In this document: piece by piece, positions 17,990 to 27,052 of the stretch
Position numbering within the stretch: the first letter of the stretch is position 1
Layout of the letters: each line of letters opens with the position of its first letter
From: Candidatus Epulonipiscium sp.
Lineage (GTDB): Bacteria > Bacillota > Clostridia > Lachnospirales > JAAYNZ01
Assembly: GCA_012799415.1 (NCBI GenBank)
Contig: JAAZLH010000277.1
Coordinates: 1 to 44,834, forward strand
Direction: 5' to 3'
DNA: 44,834 nt
Notes under the pieces: generated by a model
Database searches by the model: none
Told to the model about the DNA's origin: nothing
Seen by the model: only the letters and a program-made list of their open reading frames with translations
Made by a program: the position numbers and the translations under genes

Positions 17990-18499
17990 TTATCCTAGTA
18001 GCTCTTCTACAGTTTTTCCACGTAGTTTTGCAACTTGTTCTGGTGTCTTTAAGTTTCGTAACCCCTCAATAGTCGCTAAAACAACATTTTGTTTATTGTT
18101 AGAGCCTAAAGATTTTGTACGAACATTACGGATTCCTGCTAATTCTAACACCGCACGTGCAGGTCCTCCTGCAATTACTCCTGTTCCTTCAGGTGCTGTT
18201 TTAAGTAGTACTTCTGCACTACCAAATTTTCCTAACCAGTCATGTGGAATGCTGTCATTTTCATCTCTAGGAATCGTAATCATTTGCTTAATAGCAGTTT
18301 CTTTTCCTTTTCGAATGGCTTCTGGAATTTCTGTTGCCTTACCTAGACCAACGCCAACTCTACCGTTTTCGTCTCCAACAACTACTAAGGCTGAAAAACG
18401 GAAGTTACGTCCACCTTTGACTACCTTTGTAACTCTTTTTATTGCTACAACTCGATCTTTAAATTCTTGCTGATCTGAGTCAAACTTACGGTTTCGCAT
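17990..18499 (-). CDS. rpsE: Small-subunit ribosomal protein S5
   Basis: A 169-residue S5 with the double-stranded-RNA-binding-like N-terminal domain ([31 protein letters not shown]) and the C-terminal domain with [19 protein letters not shown]. It sits at the 30S mRNA entry and influences fidelity. It follows rplR by 17 bases. Standard length. Confidence 0.98.
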   Translation of the reverse strand: MRNRKFDSDQQEFKDRVVAIKRVTKVVKGGRNFRFSALVVVGDENGRVGVGLGKATEIPEAIRKGKETAIKQMITIPRDENDSIPHDWLGKFGSAEVLLKTAPEGTGVIAGGPARAVLELAGIRNVRTKSLGSNNKQNVVLATIEGLRNLKTPEQVAKLRGKTVEELLG

Positions 18500-18516
18500 T
18501 CTTTTCCCTCCTTGTC

Positions 18517-18885
18517 TTAAAATTCAAGTCCTGCTTCTCTAGCTGCATCAGCTAAAGCTTTTATTTTACCATGATAAATAAATCCGCCACGGTCAAAGAC
18601 AATTTCATTAACGCCTTTTTCTTTCGCTCTTTGAGCAATTACTTCTCCAACCAATGTTGCCGCTTCTATATTAGATGTGTTCTTTAGTTTGGATTTAATG
18701 TCTGCTTCTAGAGTGGAAGCTGATGCTAATGTATGTCCTTTTGTATCATCAATCACTTGAACATAGATGTGTTTTCCACTTTTAAACACACACATTCTAG
18801 GCTTCGCCGCTGTTCCCGTAATACGATGACGCATTCTTTGATGTTTCTTTACTCGAACAGAAGTTCTAGATTGTTTTTTAATCAT
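18517..18885 (-). CDS. rplR: Large-subunit ribosomal protein L18
   Basis: A 122-residue L18, which binds 5S rRNA together with L5. [31 protein letters not shown] and the closing [26 protein letters not shown] are typical. Located between rplF and rpsE. Confidence 0.98.
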   Translation of the reverse strand: MIKKQSRTSVRVKKHQRMRHRITGTAAKPRMCVFKSGKHIYVQVIDDTKGHTLASASTLEADIKSKLKNTSNIEAATLVGEVIAQRAKEKGVNEIVFDRGGFIYHGKIKALADAAREAGLEF

Positions 18886-18906
18886 ACGGTTCTCACCCCT
18901 TTTTTA

Positions 18907-19443
18907 TTACTTACCTGTTTTTCCTTCTTTACGTCGAATCACTTCATCAACATATTTGATTCCTTTTCCTTTATAAGGCTCTGGTGGTCGTTTGAAACGA
19001 ATTTCTGCGGCAAATTGTCCTACTTTTTCTTTATCAATACCAGATATGGTAATTTTATTACCTTCTACCACGGATTCAATACCTGCCGGATCTTCCATTT
19101 CAACTGGATGAGAATATCCTAAAGAAAGAACCAATTTATTGCCTTGCTTTTGTGCTCTATATCCAACACCATTGATTTCTAATTGTTTACTATATCCGTT
19201 TGTTACACCTTCTACCATGTTGGCTACCAATGTTCTTGTTAAGCCATGCATAGCTCTATTTCTTTTCAGATCATTGGGACGTGTAACAACGATTGTATTC
19301 TCTTCTACGTCAATATTGATGCCTGTAGGTAATGTCTTTTCTAACGTGCCTTTTGGCCCTTTTACAGTAATCATATTATTTTCTCCAATTTTCAATTCCA
19401 CACCTGCTGGAATCTCAATTGGTTGTTTACCAATACGTGACAT
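18907..19443 (-). CDS. rplF: Large-subunit ribosomal protein L6
   Basis: A 178-residue L6. [17 protein letters not shown] at the start, the middle [16 protein letters not shown], and the C-terminal [21 protein letters not shown], which faces the factor-binding site, are all present. It follows rpsH by 22 bases. Confidence 0.98.
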   Translation of the reverse strand: MSRIGKQPIEIPAGVELKIGENNMITVKGPKGTLEKTLPTGINIDVEENTIVVTRPNDLKRNRAMHGLTRTLVANMVEGVTNGYSKQLEINGVGYRAQKQGNKLVLSLGYSHPVEMEDPAGIESVVEGNKITISGIDKEKVGQFAAEIRFKRPPEPYKGKGIKYVDEVIRRKEGKTGK

Positions 19444-19465
19444 GTTTGCACCTCCTTATTGCTTT

Positions 19466-19867
19466 TTACCAGATAAATGCGATGACTTCGCCACCGACTT
19501 GCTGTTTTCTGGCTTCTTTATCTGTAATCACACCGTTACTTGTTGAAATAATAGCTGTACCTAGTCCTCCTAATACTTTAGGTAATTCATCTTTACCTGC
19601 GAATACACGAAGACCTGGCTTAGAAATTCTACGTAAACCTGTAATGATTTTTTCGTTTTTGGTTTTTCCATATTTCAAAGTAATGCGAATGGTTTTTCTG
19701 TGTCCATCTTCAATTACTTCATACCCACGAATATATCCTTCCTGGGTCAATATATCTGCAATTGCCTGCTTCATTTTAGAAGCTGGCACATCTACCTTAT
19801 CATGTTTTGCTATGTTAGCATTTCGAATCCTTGTTAACATATCAGCAATTGGATCACTCATTGTCAT
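19466..19867 (-). CDS. rpsH: Small-subunit ribosomal protein S8
   Basis: A 133-residue S8. [18 protein letters not shown] at the start and the C-terminal [31 protein letters not shown] are diagnostic. The first ATG is used, with GGAGG 9 nt upstream. S8 binds 16S helix 21 and in E. coli also represses the spc operon. Confidence 0.98.
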   Translation of the reverse strand: MTMSDPIADMLTRIRNANIAKHDKVDVPASKMKQAIADILTQEGYIRGYEVIEDGHRKTIRITLKYGKTKNEKIITGLRRISKPGLRVFAGKDELPKVLGGLGTAIISTSNGVITDKEARKQQVGGEVIAFIW

Positions 19868-19890
19868 GGTAAGTTACCTCCTTCCCTAAA

Positions 19891-20076
19891 TTACCAGCTA
19901 GCTTTTTTAACACCTGGTATTTGACCTTTATAAGCTAATTCTCTAAAACAAATTCTGCATACTCCGTACTTTCTTAAATAAGCGTGGGGTCTGCCACAAA
20001 TACGGCAACGATTATAGGCTCTTGTTGAGTACTTGGGTTCTCTTTGTTGTTTAATTCGCAACGATTTCTTAGCCAT
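19891..20076 (-). CDS. rpsZ: Small-subunit ribosomal protein S14, type Z (zinc)
   Basis: A 61-residue short S14 with Cys24, Cys27, Cys40 and Cys43 forming a zinc ribbon, and the closing [12 protein letters not shown]. This is the zinc-dependent Firmicutes form; the longer zinc-free paralogue used in zinc starvation is not in this window. Located between rplE and rpsH. Confidence 0.98.
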   Translation of the reverse strand: MAKKSLRIKQQREPKYSTRAYNRCRICGRPHAYLRKYGVCRICFRELAYKGQIPGVKKASW

Positions 20077-20089
20077 CGTATCCCTCCTT

Positions 20090-20632
20090 TTAGTTGTTTC
20101 TAAACGGCATTCCGAACAATCTTAACAGTTCACGTGCTTCCTCGTCTGTTTTAGCAGTAGTCACAATAATTACGTCCATGCCTCGTACTTTATCAATTTT
20201 ATCGTATTCAATCTCTGGGAAAATGAGTTGTTCTCTAATCCCAAGAGAATAATTCCCACGACCATCAAAGGCATTAGGATTGACTCCACGAAAGTCTCGC
20301 ACTCGAGGTAATGCTAAATTGATCAAACGATCTGCAAATTCGTACATTCTAGCCCCACGCAAGGTGACTTTACAGCCTACAGGCATCTCTTCACGAAGTT
20401 TAAAGTTAGCAATGGATTTTTTTGCTCTCGTCATAATTGGCTTTTGTCCTGCAATCAATTGTAAATCTTGCATTGCGGAGTCTAAAACTTTTACATTTTC
20501 CTTAGCTTCTCCAACTCCCATGTTGATTACAATCTTCTCTATTTTAGGAACTTCCATTTTGTTTTTGTATCCAAATCTTTGCATCATTGCATCTACGATT
20601 TCATTTTCGTATGTTTCTCTTAATCTCACCAA
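20090..20632 (-). CDS. rplE: Large-subunit ribosomal protein L5
   Basis: A 180-residue L5, a 5S rRNA-binding protein. Landmarks are [37 protein letters not shown] and [17 protein letters not shown]. The start is not canonical: TTG 20632 lies 9 nt after GGAGG, and GTG 20629, the next codon, is almost as good. There is no ATG nearby. Located between rplX and rpsZ. Confidence 0.96.
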   Translation of the reverse strand: MVRLRETYENEIVDAMMQRFGYKNKMEVPKIEKIVINMGVGEAKENVKVLDSAMQDLQLIAGQKPIMTRAKKSIANFKLREEMPVGCKVTLRGARMYEFADRLINLALPRVRDFRGVNPNAFDGRGNYSLGIREQLIFPEIEYDKIDKVRGMDVIIVTTAKTDEEARELLRLFGMPFRNN

Positions 20633-20654
20633 AGTAAGCTACCTCCTTTCAGAA

Positions 20655-20987
20655 TTAATCAATCATTTCGCCTGTTGATTTTGCTATGCGATGACGGATT
20701 TCTTTCTTCTTCCCATCTTTTTCTTCGACAACAACTTTTGTACCTAAACGTGTAGGTTTCCCTTTGTGTAGATACATTACTTTAGCTACATGAATCGGAC
20801 CTTCTGTCTGAACGATTCCACCTTGGTGCATTGGAGAAGGCTTTGCATGTTTCTTTACCATGTTTACACCTTCTACGATTACTCTGTTGTTTTGTCGATC
20901 AACAACTAGCACTTTACCTTCTTTACCTTTATCTTTACCTGACATAACGCGAACAGTATCGCCTTTTTGAATTTTGATCTTCGCCAT
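20655..20987 (-). CDS. rplX: Large-subunit ribosomal protein L24
   Basis: A 110-residue L24 with the KOW motif in [45 protein letters not shown] 20987 is chosen because GGAGGTG lies 6 nt upstream; an ATG three codons earlier is too close to that site. L24 is one of two assembly initiators of the 50S subunit. Confidence 0.97.
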   Translation of the reverse strand: MAKIKIQKGDTVRVMSGKDKGKEGKVLVVDRQNNRVIVEGVNMVKKHAKPSPMHQGGIVQTEGPIHVAKVMYLHKGKPTRLGTKVVVEEKDGKKKEIRHRIAKSTGEMID

Positions 20988-21000
20988 GTTTTGCACCTCC

Positions 21001-21369
21001 TTATAGTACTTCTGGAGCCAAGGATAAAATCTTTGTATATTGTTTTTCTCTTAACTCTCTTGCAACAGGGCCGAAAATACGTGTTCCCCTAGGGTTTTTA
21101 TCTTCTTTAATGATGACTGCTGCGTTTTCATCAAATTTAATATAAGATCCATCTGCACGTCTTGCACCTTTTTTGGTTCGAACGATAACAGCTCTTACGA
21201 TCTCACCTTTTTTGACAACACCGCCTGGCGTTGCTTGTTTAACAGAAGCAACAATAACATCTCCAATATTTGCATACTTTCGTCCAGTTCCACCTAAAAC
21301 ACGAATACATAAAAGTTCTTTCGCGCCTGTATTATCTGCAACTTTCATTCTACTTTCTTGTTGTAGCAT
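21001..21369 (-). CDS. rplN: Large-subunit ribosomal protein L14
   Basis: A 122-residue L14. [27 protein letters not shown] at the start, [16 protein letters not shown] and the ending [16 protein letters not shown] block ([12 protein letters not shown]) identify it. ATG 21369 is preceded by AAGGAGG at good spacing; an ATG six codons upstream overlaps that site. L14 forms an intersubunit bridge. Confidence 0.97.
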   Translation of the reverse strand: MLQQESRMKVADNTGAKELLCIRVLGGTGRKYANIGDVIVASVKQATPGGVVKKGEIVRAVIVRTKKGARRADGSYIKFDENAAVIIKEDKNPRGTRIFGPVARELREKQYTKILSLAPEVL

Positions 21370-21399
21370 GAGTAGACCTCCTTTCAATCCTGCGGTACA

Positions 21400-21657
21400 T
21401 TATTTTGCTTTTTCTAAAACGGATACCAATCTCCATCTTTTATCTTTAGATAGGGGCCGGGTTTCCATCACTTTAACTCGATCTCCGATGCGGCATTCAT
21501 TGTTTTCATCATGAGCCTTAAGCTTATAGGTTCTTTTTACTATTTTTCCGTATAAAGGGTGCTTGATTGTGCCTTCAACAGCCACAACAATGGTTTTATC
21601 CATTTTATCACTCACAACTTTTCCGATTCGTGTCTTTCTTAAATTTCTTTCTGACAT
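21400..21657 (-). CDS. rpsQ: Small-subunit ribosomal protein S17
   Basis: An 85-residue S17 with an OB fold: [64 protein letters not shown]. Normal length. Located between rpmC and rplN. Confidence 0.98.
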   Translation of the reverse strand: MSERNLRKTRIGKVVSDKMDKTIVVAVEGTIKHPLYGKIVKRTYKLKAHDENNECRIGDRVKVMETRPLSKDKRWRLVSVLEKAK

Positions 21658-21681
21658 GCACGCAGCCTCCTTTCAGTTTTT

Positions 21682-21891
21682 TTATTTTACTACCATTTTA
21701 TTCTGGGTCATGATTGTTTGAATACGAGCAATATTTTTACGAACTGCCGCGATTCTTGCTGTGTTATCTAATTGGTTTGTTGCATTTTGGAATCGCAAAT
21801 TAAATAACTCTTTTTTAGCAGATACTAATTCTGCTTGTAATTCTTCGGTTGATTTTTCTCTTAACTCATCTAGAAATTTATTAACTCTCAC
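21682..21891 (-). CDS. rpmC: Large-subunit ribosomal protein L29
   Basis: A 69-residue L29 of two helices ([39 protein letters not shown]). Start choice: GTG 21891 follows GGCGGTGAT, a near-complete Shine-Dalgarno match, with about 8 nt from GGCGG. ATG 21897, two codons earlier, abuts that site and is the alternative. Either start overlaps the end of rplP (by 11 or 17 bases), so translation is probably coupled. Located at the exit tunnel in the 50S. Confidence 0.93.
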   Translation of the reverse strand: MRVNKFLDELREKSTEELQAELVSAKKELFNLRFQNATNQLDNTARIAAVRKNIARIQTIMTQNKMVVK

Positions 21892-22321
21892 TACCATCAC
21901 CGCCCATTTCTTGTTCTGCTCGTGATACGATTTTACATTTGATGGGTAGTTTATGCATGGCAAGACGCAATGCTTCTCTTGCTGTTTCGTCATCTACCCC
22001 TGCCAATTCAAACATAACACGCCCTGGCTTAACAACAGCTACCCAATACTCTGGTGAACCTTTTCCAGATCCCATACGCGTCTCTGCTGGTTTTTGTGTA
22101 ATGGGTTTGTCAGGGAAAATTTTGATCCAAACTTTTCCCCCTCTTTTAATATATCTTGTCATGGCGATACGGGCTGATTCAATTTGATTTGAAGTAATCC
22201 AACCTGGCTCTGCAGCCACTAGACCGTATTCTCCATAAGTAATTGTATTTCCTCTTGTTGCTTGGCCTTTCATTCGTCCGCGGAATTGCTTACGACGTTT
22301 TACTCTTTTTGGCATTAACAT
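21881..22321 (-). CDS. rplP: Large-subunit ribosomal protein L16
   Basis: A 146-residue L16. [24 protein letters not shown] at the start, and [22 protein letters not shown], a region that reaches the peptidyl-transferase and A-site area, identify it. The first ATG (22321) overlaps the rpsC stop by one base and has AAGGGAG at 9 nt. The second ATG two codons later is too far away. Confidence 0.97.
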   Translation of the reverse strand: MLMPKRVKRRKQFRGRMKGQATRGNTITYGEYGLVAAEPGWITSNQIESARIAMTRYIKRGGKVWIKIFPDKPITQKPAETRMGSGKGSPEYWVAVVKPGRVMFELAGVDDETAREALRLAMHKLPIKCKIVSRAEQEMGGDGSES

Positions 22322-22977
22322 TAATTATCGCTCCCTTCCTTTTGTGCTTTCTGAGGAAGTATTTCACCTTTGTAAATCCATACTTTTACACCTATTTTCC
22401 CATAGGTTGTATTTGCTTCAGCTAAACCATAATCAATGTCTGCTCGTAAAGTTTGTAGTGGAATGGTTCCTTCATTATAATGTTCAGTACGAGCCATCTC
22501 TGCTCCACCTAAACGTCCAGAACAACATACTTTAATCCCTTGCGCTCCAGCTTTCATTGTCCTACCCATCGCTTGTTTCATCGCTCTACGGAAAGAAACA
22601 CGATTTTCTAATTGTAGGGCTACATTTTCTGCTACTAATTGCGCATCTAATTCAGGTCTCTTTACCTCTACGATATTAATCATGATTTTGTTAGTTGTCA
22701 TCTTTTGTAATTCAGCTCTGAGTTCCTCAATGCTTGAACCACCTCTACCAATGACAATTCCTGGTTTCGCTGTATGAATATGAATTTTAACTCGCTCAGC
22801 TGCACGCTCTATTTCAATTCTGGAAATTCCAGCAGTATATAATTTATCTTTAATATAGGTTCTTAATTCATAATCTTCTACCAATAAGTCCGCAAAATCT
22901 TTTTCTGCGTACCATCTTGTATCCCATTCTTTAATAACTCCAACTCTTAAACCATGGGGATTTACTTTTTGTCCCAT
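22321..22977 (-). CDS. rpsC: Small-subunit ribosomal protein S3
   Basis: A 218-residue S3. [26 protein letters not shown] at the start, the KH domain with [25 protein letters not shown], and the C-terminal [19 protein letters not shown] are diagnostic. S3 forms the mRNA entry pore and has helicase-related roles. Coupled to rplP by a one-base stop/start overlap. Confidence 0.98.
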   Translation of the reverse strand: MGQKVNPHGLRVGVIKEWDTRWYAEKDFADLLVEDYELRTYIKDKLYTAGISRIEIERAAERVKIHIHTAKPGIVIGRGGSSIEELRAELQKMTTNKIMINIVEVKRPELDAQLVAENVALQLENRVSFRRAMKQAMGRTMKAGAQGIKVCCSGRLGGAEMARTEHYNEGTIPLQTLRADIDYGLAEANTTYGKIGVKVWIYKGEILPQKAQKEGSDN

Positions 22978-22988
22978 ACCTAACCTCC

Positions 22989-23378
22989 TTATCTCTCATT
23001 TAGAATAATAGAAATGTGACTTGTGGGCCGTTCGATGCGAAATGCTCTTCCTTGCGCTCTTGGACGAATTCTTTTTAGTTTTGGTCCTTGATTCGCGAAA
23101 GCCTCTTCAATATATAATGCATTAGGATCCATACCTAAGTTGTTTTCCGCATTTGCCATCGCAGATCTTAATACTTTTTCTATAATTCGCGCACCATTTC
23201 TTGGCGTATAAGCTAAGATTGCTGCTGCCTCTGCTGCGTTCTTCCCTTTAATTGTATCTAATACAATCTTTGCTTTTGTGGAAGATACCTTTGCATAGGA
23301 AACACTTGCATGTGGCCGAGTCTCTCTTTGTACTTTATTTCTTTCTCTTTTTATCTGACTTCTATGTCCTTTTGCCAT
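22989..23378 (-). CDS. rplV: Large-subunit ribosomal protein L22
   Basis: A 129-residue L22, slightly long at the N-terminus. The core begins at [32 protein letters not shown] and ends with the tunnel-lining hairpin around [25 protein letters not shown], where macrolide-resistance changes are known to occur. No such change can be judged here. Located between rpsS and rpsC. Confidence 0.97.
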   Translation of the reverse strand: MAKGHRSQIKRERNKVQRETRPHASVSYAKVSSTKAKIVLDTIKGKNAAEAAAILAYTPRNGARIIEKVLRSAMANAENNLGMDPNALYIEEAFANQGPKLKRIRPRAQGRAFRIERPTSHISIILNER

Positions 23379-23400
23379 GAGATAAACCTCCTTTCACTAA

Positions 23401-23685
23401 CTATCTTACTTTAGATCGTTTTTCTGCATCTTTTCCGTGTCCACGATAGGTTCTTGTTAAAACAAACTCTCCTAGTTTATGTCCAACCATATCTTCCGTA
23501 ATAAAAACCGGAACATGTTTTCTACCATCATGAACAGCTATCGTATGCCCTAGCATTTCAGGGAAAATCGTAGAACGACGTGACCAAGATTTAATAACTT
23601 TTTTATCATCTGTTTCATTCATTTTACGGATTTTTTTCAATAAGCTTTCATCAGCAAAGGGTCCTTTTTTCAATGATCTTGCCAT
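23401..23685 (-). CDS. rpsS: Small-subunit ribosomal protein S19
   Basis: A 94-residue S19. [19 protein letters not shown] at the start and [37 protein letters not shown] are diagnostic. It lies in the 30S head. Unlike most neighbours it is separated from the preceding gene, rplB, by 145 bases, which hold a long hairpin (23744-23827). Confidence 0.98.
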   Translation of the reverse strand: MARSLKKGPFADESLLKKIRKMNETDDKKVIKSWSRRSTIFPEMLGHTIAVHDGRKHVPVFITEDMVGHKLGEFVLTRTYRGHGKDAEKRSKVR

Positions 23686-23743
23686 GAAAATCCTCCTTCC
23701 ATCATAGATGTTTTCTTCTATTTCATTAGGTTATTCTCTTCAC

Positions 23744-23827
23744 TTACCTATTGCAATAAAAATCCTACATTTGTGCCTCGAAAGATCTTTTTAAGCTCAA
23801 ATGTAAAAGATTTTTAGCAATGGGTAA
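23744..23827 (-). promoter_or_regulatory. Long interrupted hairpin between rplB and rpsS
   Basis: The minus-strand RNA can fold into four stacked stems: TTACC (23827-23823) with GGTAA (23748-23744), ATTGC (23821-23817) with GCAAT (23754-23750), TAAAAATC (23816-23809) with GATTTTTA (23764-23757), and TACATTTG (23805-23798) with CAAATGTA (23773-23766). That is 26 base pairs with small interruptions and a 24-nt loop. No T tract follows, so it is not a simple terminator. It begins 4 bases after the rplB stop. A processing or protein-binding site is possible; function unknown. Confidence 0.7.
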
Positions 23828-23830
23828 TGA

Positions 23831-24664
23831 TTATTTATTTCCACGTTTTCGAACAATGTATTGATTAGATTTTTTGTTTTTCTTACGTGTTTTCAATCCT
23901 AAGGCTGGTTTACCCCAAGGTGTCATAGGACTTGGTAGACCAATAGGCGTTTTTCCTTCTCCACCACCATGAGGGTGATCATTGGGGTTCATAACAGAAC
24001 CACGTACTGTAGGTCTAAAGCCTAAGTGACGTTTACGTCCTGCTTTACCAATGGTTACAAGTTCATGCTCTACATTCCCTACTTGACCAATGGTTGCTCT
24101 ACAAGTAATCGGTAGCAATCGCATTTCTCCCGACGGAAGACGTACTGTTGCATACTTACCTTCTTTTGCCATAAGTTGTGCAACGTTTCCTGCAGATCGA
24201 ACCAATTGTCCGCCCTTTCCAGGACGCATTTCAATATTATGAATATGAGATCCCACAGGAATATTCAACATAGGTAATGCATTCCCTACATGAATTTCAG
24301 CTTTCTCTCCACTCATTACTTGATCCCCTACTTTTAAGCCAACAGGAGCCAAGATATATCTTTTCTCCCCATCTGCATATTGAAGAAGGGCGATATTCGC
24401 TGTTCTATTTGGATCATATTCAATAGATGCTACTGTTGCTGGAATATGATCTTTATTTCTTTTAAAGTCGATGATACGGTATTTTCTTTTTGCCCCGCCC
24501 CCACGATGCCGAACAGTAATTTTTCCTTGATTATTTCGTCCAGCTGTTCTTGTTAAAGGCGCCACCAAAGATTTTTCTGGTTTGGTTTTTGTGATTTCTT
24601 GAAAATCCAAAGAAGTCATATGCCTTCTGGATGGTGTATAGGGTTTATAGGTTTTAATACCCAT
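23831..24664 (-). CDS. rplB: Large-subunit ribosomal protein L2
   Basis: A 277-residue L2. [21 protein letters not shown] at the start and [19 protein letters not shown] near the end are diagnostic; the His in NDHPHGGG lies near the peptidyl-transferase centre. ATG 24664 is chosen, with AAAGGAG upstream; an ATG seven codons earlier overlaps that site. A small hairpin precedes the gene and a large one follows it. Confidence 0.98.
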   Translation of the reverse strand: MGIKTYKPYTPSRRHMTSLDFQEITKTKPEKSLVAPLTRTAGRNNQGKITVRHRGGGAKRKYRIIDFKRNKDHIPATVASIEYDPNRTANIALLQYADGEKRYILAPVGLKVGDQVMSGEKAEIHVGNALPMLNIPVGSHIHNIEMRPGKGGQLVRSAGNVAQLMAKEGKYATVRLPSGEMRLLPITCRATIGQVGNVEHELVTIGKAGRKRHLGFRPTVRGSVMNPNDHPHGGGEGKTPIGLPSPMTPWGKPALGLKTRKKNKKSNQYIVRKRGNK

Positions 24665-24687
24665 CTTCTTCACTCCTTTCAACACAA

Positions 24688-24729
24688 TGTATTTTATTAC
24701 ACGCTCCCACGTGTTTCTTCATAAATACA
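24688..24729 (-). promoter_or_regulatory. Hairpin in the rplW-rplB gap
   Basis: TGTATTT (24729-24723) pairs with AAATACA (24694-24688), and inside it ACACG (24714-24710) pairs with CGTGT (24703-24699) around TGGGAG. It ends about 23 bases before the rplB start. It has no T tract. A regulatory role is only a possibility. Confidence 0.45.
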
Positions 24730-24745
24730 AACTTTTTATATTATA

Positions 24746-25045
24746 TTACATTCCTTCAAAAAAATCAATCTCTTTACTGTCTTCTGTTAACTTCACGATC
24801 GCTTTTTTTGTCTTCGCAGTTTTACCTACGCTCATTCCACGTCGCTTTGTTTTACCTAATTGATTCATGGTGTTTACTTTCTCTACCACAACACCTTCAA
24901 ACATTTTTTCTATTGCTTCCTTAATTTGAACTTTGGTTGCTTTTGGGTGTACCAAGAAAGTATATTTGCGATCAGCCATAATGTTCATACTTTTTTCGGT
25001 GATGACCGGTTTTTGAATAATATCATAATACTTTAAATCTGCCAT
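24746..25045 (-). CDS. rplW: Large-subunit ribosomal protein L23
   Basis: A 99-residue L23. [15 protein letters not shown] and [22 protein letters not shown] are diagnostic. L23 lies at the tunnel exit and docks trigger factor and SRP. It overlaps the rplD stop by one base. Confidence 0.98.
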   Translation of the reverse strand: MADLKYYDIIQKPVITEKSMNIMADRKYTFLVHPKATKVQIKEAIEKMFEGVVVEKVNTMNQLGKTKRRGMSVGKTAKTKKAIVKLTEDSKEIDFFEGM

Positions 25046-25665
25046 TATGCGTACACCTCCTCAATTACTGCCACCGCATCCTTTGTCACTACAAAGGTAT
25101 CGTATTTCAAAATATCATACACATTAATTGTATTGACTAATGATGTTTTTACATTAGGAAGATTTCTGGCAGACAACATCACGTTGTCGTCTTTTTCATT
25201 TAATACAATTAAAGCTTTATCTAAATTTAATTGATCTAAGATTTTTTTAAATTCTTTTGTTTTAGCTTGATCTAATTTTAAATCATCTAAAACTATAATT
25301 TTACCTAATTCCACTCGACTACTAAGAGCAGATTTTAACGCAAGACGTTTTACCTTTTTATTCAACTTAAATGAATAATCTCTAGGTTTAGGCGCAAATA
25401 CAACTCCCCCACCTATCCATTGTGGTGAACGAATGGAACCTTGTCTTGCTCGCCCTGTTCCTTTTTGTCTCCAAGGTTTTCTTCCTCCACCCCGTACTTC
25501 TCCTCGGGTTTTTGCACTTTGAGTACCTTGTCTATTATTTGCTAAATATTGAACAACTGCTGAGTGCATAACAGCTTCGTTTACTTCAATACCGAATACT
25601 GCATCATTCAGCTCAATTTCTCCTACTTGCTGTCCGTTCATATTGTGCACAGCCACTTTTGCCAT
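25045..25665 (-). CDS. rplD: Large-subunit ribosomal protein L4
   Basis: A 206-residue L4. The tunnel loop region is clear: [43 protein letters not shown]. In E. coli L4 also binds the S10 leader RNA and represses the operon. The S10 leader here (26775-26953) is structured, so the same logic is possible. Located between rplC and rplW. Confidence 0.98.
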   Translation of the reverse strand: MAKVAVHNMNGQQVGEIELNDAVFGIEVNEAVMHSAVVQYLANNRQGTQSAKTRGEVRGGGRKPWRQKGTGRARQGSIRSPQWIGGGVVFAPKPRDYSFKLNKKVKRLALKSALSSRVELGKIIVLDDLKLDQAKTKEFKKILDQLNLDKALIVLNEKDDNVMLSARNLPNVKTSLVNTINVYDILKYDTFVVTKDAVAVIEEVYA

Positions 25666-25694
25666 GGTAATTCCTCCTTCCTTCTTCTATTTTC

Positions 25695-26324
25695 TTACGC
25701 TTTTACGCTATCCTTAATGTAAACAACTGCTTTTTTAGGTCCTGGAATTGCACCTTTTACAAGTAACAGATTGTTCTCTGCATCCACTCGCACAACTTCT
25801 AAGTTTTGAACTGTTACATTTTCATTACCCATTTGTCCTGGAAGCTTTTTACCTTTAAACACTCTACCTGGGTAGGATGCTCCTGCCATAGCTCCTGGTG
25901 TTCTATGATGTTTAGAACCGTGAGCCATAGGCCCTCTTCCATGGTTATGTCGTTTGATTACACCTTGGAATCCTTTACCTTTAGAAGTACCACTTACATC
26001 AATTCGATCTCCAGCTGTAAAGATGTCCACTTTAACCTCTTTACCCGTTTCGTATTCTGATGCGTTTTCTAAACGGAACTCTTTAATATGACGTTTTGGT
26101 GTTACGCCCGCTTTATCAAAATGCCCTTTATCAGGCTTATTTGTACGTCTTTCTTTCTTTTCTAGGTATCCTAACTGTACAGCATCATATCCGTCAGTTT
26201 CTACTGTTTTCACTTGAAGAACAGTACAAGGACCTGCTTGTAAAACAGTTACAGGAATGAATTTTCCATTTTCATCAAAAATTTGAGTCATTCCTACTTT
26301 AGTTGCTAATATTGCTTTCTTCAT
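25695..26324 (-). CDS. rplC: Large-subunit ribosomal protein L3
   Basis: A 209-residue L3. [33 protein letters not shown] at the start and the central [34 protein letters not shown] extension that reaches the peptidyl-transferase centre are diagnostic. The 97-base gap from rpsJ holds a short hairpin. Confidence 0.98.
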   Translation of the reverse strand: MKKAILATKVGMTQIFDENGKFIPVTVLQAGPCTVLQVKTVETDGYDAVQLGYLEKKERRTNKPDKGHFDKAGVTPKRHIKEFRLENASEYETGKEVKVDIFTAGDRIDVSGTSKGKGFQGVIKRHNHGRGPMAHGSKHHRTPGAMAGASYPGRVFKGKKLPGQMGNENVTVQNLEVVRVDAENNLLLVKGAIPGPKKAVVYIKDSVKA

Positions 26325-26352
26325 TCATTACACCTCCTATTAATCTACAGCG

Positions 26353-26368
26353 GATTGCCTTCGCAATC
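26353..26368 (-). promoter_or_regulatory. Short hairpin in the rpsJ-rplC gap
   Basis: GATTGC (26368-26363) pairs with GCAATC (26358-26353) around a 4-nt loop GAAG on the minus strand, about 30 bases before the rplC start. Flanking GCGG/CCGC may extend the fold. No T tract. Significance is uncertain. Confidence 0.4.
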
Positions 26369-26421
26369 ATCCTAGATGGTTCTATAAAACTATATCACCG
26401 CAAGGATTTATTTCTTAGTCA

Positions 26422-26736
26422 TTATTGTTTTACGTCCACTTTAATGTCTACACCAGCTGGTAAGTCTAAACGCATTAATGCATCAACAGTTTTAGATGTA
26501 GGTCCTAAAATGTCAATAAGGCGCTTATGTGTTCTTTGCTCAAACTGCTCTCTAGAATCTTTGTACTTATGCACTGCACGCAAAATGGTTACAACTTCCT
26601 TTTTAGTTGGTAGTGGTATAGGTCCATTCACTTGTGCACCTGTTTTCTTAGCTGTTTCAATGATTTTTTGAGCTGATTGATCAATGAGACGATGATCATA
26701 GGCTTTTAAGCTGATTCTGATCTTTTGATTTGCCAT
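26422..26736 (-). CDS. rpsJ: Small-subunit ribosomal protein S10 (NusE)
   Basis: A 104-residue S10. [39 protein letters not shown] and [16 protein letters not shown] are diagnostic. S10 also binds NusB and NusG and couples transcription with translation. It is the first gene of the S10-spc-alpha block, behind a leader of about 220 nt. Confidence 0.98.
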   Translation of the reverse strand: MANQKIRISLKAYDHRLIDQSAQKIIETAKKTGAQVNGPIPLPTKKEVVTILRAVHKYKDSREQFEQRTHKRLIDILGPTSKTVDALMRLDLPAGVDIKVDVKQ

Positions 26737-26774
26737 AAGAAAAGTCCCCTCCTTTTCGCATTTTAACTATAGTA

Positions 26775-26953
26775 CGACAAGTGGTGACTGTACACGTATC
26801 CGAGTGTATCCTTGTACACATTCCAAACTTTTATAAGCTTGGCTCGATTTGTAGTACAGTGACCTTGTCGCCCGTTTCTAGAACTGGACATTCGCTACGT
26901 GGAAATGAATCTTGCGTTAACAAGTAACCTCCCACCTCTTCGCTATCAATGTC
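26775..26953 (-). promoter_or_regulatory. Structured 5' leader of the S10 operon
   Basis: Two folded domains are visible in the minus-strand RNA. The first has GACATT (26953-26948) with AATGTC (26892-26887), GTGG with CCAC, and CTTG with CAAG, with TAGCGAA present on both sides of the internal loop. The second is a three-way junction: CGACAAG (26870-26864) with CTTGTCG (26781-26775), ACTGTAC (26860-26854) with GTACAGT (26793-26787), and two inner hairpins at 26842-26823 and 26819-26804. The position is that of the S10 leader bound by L4 in E. coli. No T-tract attenuator is seen, and the ligand here is unknown. Confidence 0.65.
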
Positions 26954-26965
26954 ACAACAGAAGTA

Positions 26966-26994
26966 ATTATACCTTATTTAACTTTAAAATGCAA
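26966..26994 (-). promoter_or_regulatory. Sigma-A promoter of the S10-spc-alpha block
   Basis: TTGCAT (26994-26989), 17-bp spacer, TATAAT (26971-26966). It follows the tuf terminator by about a dozen bases and would start a leader of about 220 nt. Confidence 0.85.
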
Positions 26995-27005
26995 GCATCT
27001 TTTAC

Positions 27006-27038
27006 AAAAAAAGATGCACCTCTAAAGATGCATCTTTT
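27006..27038 (-). terminator. Terminator after tuf
   Basis: AAAAGATGCA (27038-27029) pairs perfectly with TGCATCTTTT (27018-27009) around a 10-nt loop, followed by T residues to 27006. It lies 14 bases after the tuf stop. Confidence 0.93.
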
Positions 27039-27052
27039 CCCATTTTTATTGA

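Noticed and set aside
26899..26935. Possible third L1-type site (GTGGGAGG ... CCAC) in the S10 leader
   Set aside because: The second strand reads ATTTCCAC rather than AATACCAC and the inner GGG/CCC stem is missing, so the L1 core is incomplete.
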